NCBI GenBank assembly: GCA_030642405.1 | Contig: DAOWNV010000004.1 | Location: 1 to 24,480, forward strand | Source: Desulfosarcina sp. | GTDB taxonomy: Bacteria > Desulfobacterota > Desulfobacteria > Desulfobacterales > Desulfosarcinaceae | Length of the DNA stretch: 24,480 nt | Reading direction: 5' to 3' | In this document: piece by piece, positions 23,556 through 24,480 of the stretch | Layout of the letters: each line of letters begins with the position of its first letter | How positions within the stretch are numbered: the stretch's first letter is position 1 | Translations under genes and position numbers: made by a program | Notes under the pieces: generated by a model | What the model was told of the DNA's origin: nothing | Database searches by the model: none | What the model saw: the letters and a program-made list of their open reading frames with translations, nothing else

Positions 23556-24086
23556 TCAGCAGGTGTCCGGACTGGACTGGCATCTGGTTTCATTTGTCTT
23601 TTCAGCCAGTCGTATGCGCCGTCGGTTCTGCGCCTGGTGGTTCCGCCTTCTTTCTTCGTCGGTTTCTAATAATAGCAGAGGTACCGACTGTGGGTTGAAG
23701 TTTTCATCCAGGGAGACGAAGGTGAGATAGGCGGATGCGGTATGCCTGATTTCTCCAGTTTTCAAATCTTCAGTTTCCACACGGACGCCGATCTCCATGG
23801 AAGATTTTCCCACCATATTCAAGCTGGCTTTGATTGTAAGCAGGTTCCCGATAAAGGCAGGGTTGTGAAAATCCAGGCGGTCAATAGAAGCAGTAACGGT
23901 ATTGCTTCTGGTATGGCGTACAGCGACCACCCCGGCGGCATTATCAATATGTTTCATAACGACACCACCGTGGGTGATACCACCGGGATTCGCGTCCTGT
24001 GGCATAATCATATGGGACATGACTACCGTGCTGTACGCTACGGTTTTTCCTTGTGTAGACTTTTCAGCCATCGAATTTTTGATCAT
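23556..24086 (-). CDS. Hotdog-fold acyl-CoA thioesterase (YciA/acyl-CoA hydrolase type)
   Basis: The protein hydrolyses acyl-CoA thioesters to free acid and CoA; chain-length preference is not readable from sequence. The 176-residue chain contains the single hotdog domain: GGITHGGVVMKHIDNAAG with the catalytic aspartate in HIDNAA, then RHTRSNTVTASIDRLDFHNPAFIGNLL and SSMEIGVRVETEDLKTGEIRHTASAYLTFVSLD, all standard for the cytoplasmic acyl-CoA thioesterase family. The tail after about residue 135 is arginine-rich (EERRRN, NRRRIR) and atypical, perhaps a non-conserved extension. The start is ATG 24086, preceded by GGAAAAAGAA; alternatives are TTG 24098 and ATG 24071. It begins 13 bases after the stop of the membrane-protein gene and is likely co-transcribed with it. 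Confidence 0.87.
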   Translation of the reverse strand: MIKNSMAEKSTQGKTVAYSTVVMSHMIMPQDANPGGITHGGVVMKHIDNAAGVVAVRHTRSNTVTASIDRLDFHNPAFIGNLLTIKASLNMVGKSSMEIGVRVETEDLKTGEIRHTASAYLTFVSLDENFNPQSVPLLLLETDEERRRNHQAQNRRRIRLAEKTNETRCQSSPDTC

Positions 24087-24099
24087 TTCTTTTTCCAAA

Positions 24100-24480
24100 T
24101 CAGTTTTTAAATACTACTTTTCCGCCGTACCACCCAGCTACGGTTGCCGCTAACAACATAACAAAGTTGATCATGAAAAAGGCAACCCGAGAGAAGGCTC
24201 CAGATGTGGTGACGACCTCCGGGTTAATCAAAAGCCAGATAAACAGAACCCAGGAAGTTACCGAAACGACGATACCGCAAGCGATCTTGATAATGAACAC
24301 TTCGGTAAGGGCGCCATGGAAACGATGCTGCCAGACCACCCATCCTGTGTACAACACAAAGGGCATCGTCAATGCCACGGCACCAAGGTTGTAGGCGGCT
24401 ACGCGGACCATACTCTCAAGACCGAATATTGCCCCGAAAAAGATGAAAAAGACGGCAATGGGCAAAACACCATTAGGAAC
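24100..24480 (-). CDS. Small integral membrane protein, N-terminus cut by the window edge
   Basis: At least 126 codons are visible and the frame stays open to base 24480, so the true start is outside the window; an internal TTG at 24465 is unlikely to be the start. There are four hydrophobic segments, starting LPIAVFFIFFGAIFG, then GAVALTMPFVLYTGWVVW, IKIACGIVVSVTSWVLFIWLL and VAFFMINFVMLLAATVAGWYGG, with a short tail GKVVFKN. The arrangement, with a conserved-looking proline/asparagine before the first helix and a histidine in the short loop QHRFHG, recalls the DUF2231 type of small membrane protein, sometimes found with heme or redox proteins, but I cannot confirm this. It is immediately upstream of the thioesterase gene. 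Confidence 0.6.
   Translation of the reverse strand, partial: VPNGVLPIAVFFIFFGAIFGLESMVRVAAYNLGAVALTMPFVLYTGWVVWQHRFHGALTEVFIIKIACGIVVSVTSWVLFIWLLINPEVVTTSGAFSRVAFFMINFVMLLAATVAGWYGGKVVFKN

Overview
The window reads as a chromosomal segment of an anaerobic, sulfate-reducer-like deltaproteobacterium (Desulfobacterales is my best guess). The support is indirect: a 2-hydroxyacyl-CoA dehydratase/activase-type protein, a sulfite-reductase-fold protein carrying ferredoxin clusters, a sigma-54 activator with a PAS domain, and a ferredoxin:thioredoxin-reductase catalytic subunit. I see no rRNA, tRNA, CRISPR array, insertion sequence or phage gene. Gene density is high and no gap exceeds about 230 bases.

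Layout. (1) Bases 1-6396, all on the plus strand: the 3' end of a large CoA-dehydratase/activase protein, a circularly permuted YpsA/SLOG protein, a siroheme/4Fe-4S protein translationally coupled to a TIGR02757 (DUF2400) protein, a PAS-AAA-Fis sigma-54 activator, and a tightly coupled glutaredoxin/ftrB pair. (2) Bases 6403-21050, all on the minus strand. In transcription order these are an ADP-ribosylglycohydrolase-like protein, an MFS transporter, then a compact glycogen cluster: a fused bifunctional debranching enzyme, a free-standing CBM48 mini-protein, glycogen phosphorylase, glycogen synthase and a eukaryote-type branching enzyme, with murB last. (3) Bases 21051-24480: a divergent promoter region, a fungal-LYS9-like saccharopine reductase on plus, and on minus an APH-fold phosphotransferase, a hotdog acyl-CoA thioesterase and a membrane protein cut by the window edge.

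How the genes work together. The glycogen cluster encodes chain elongation (GlgA), branching (GlgB), phosphorolysis (GlgP) and removal of limit-dextrin branches (fused GH13 + GH133), plus a small glycogen-binding domain protein that could tether or target enzymes to the granule. No ADP-glucose pyrophosphorylase is in the window, so glucosyl-donor supply must be encoded elsewhere. The glutaredoxin and FtrB proteins look like a ferredoxin-to-dithiol relay next to a sigma-54 activator whose PAS domain has four clustered cysteines.

The most unusual non-coding signals are two strong inverted repeats. One is a perfect 14-bp-arm palindrome lying over the start codon of the MFS gene. The other is a 7+5-bp-arm repeat whose right arm forms the -35 box of a good sigma-70-type promoter in front of the saccharopine reductase gene. 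I did not find an obvious new defence or mobile system. The main points of interest are the eukaryote-like glycogen toolkit with its CBM48 mini-protein, the ADP-ribosylhydrolase relative with altered metal-site motifs, and these two operator-like palindromes.
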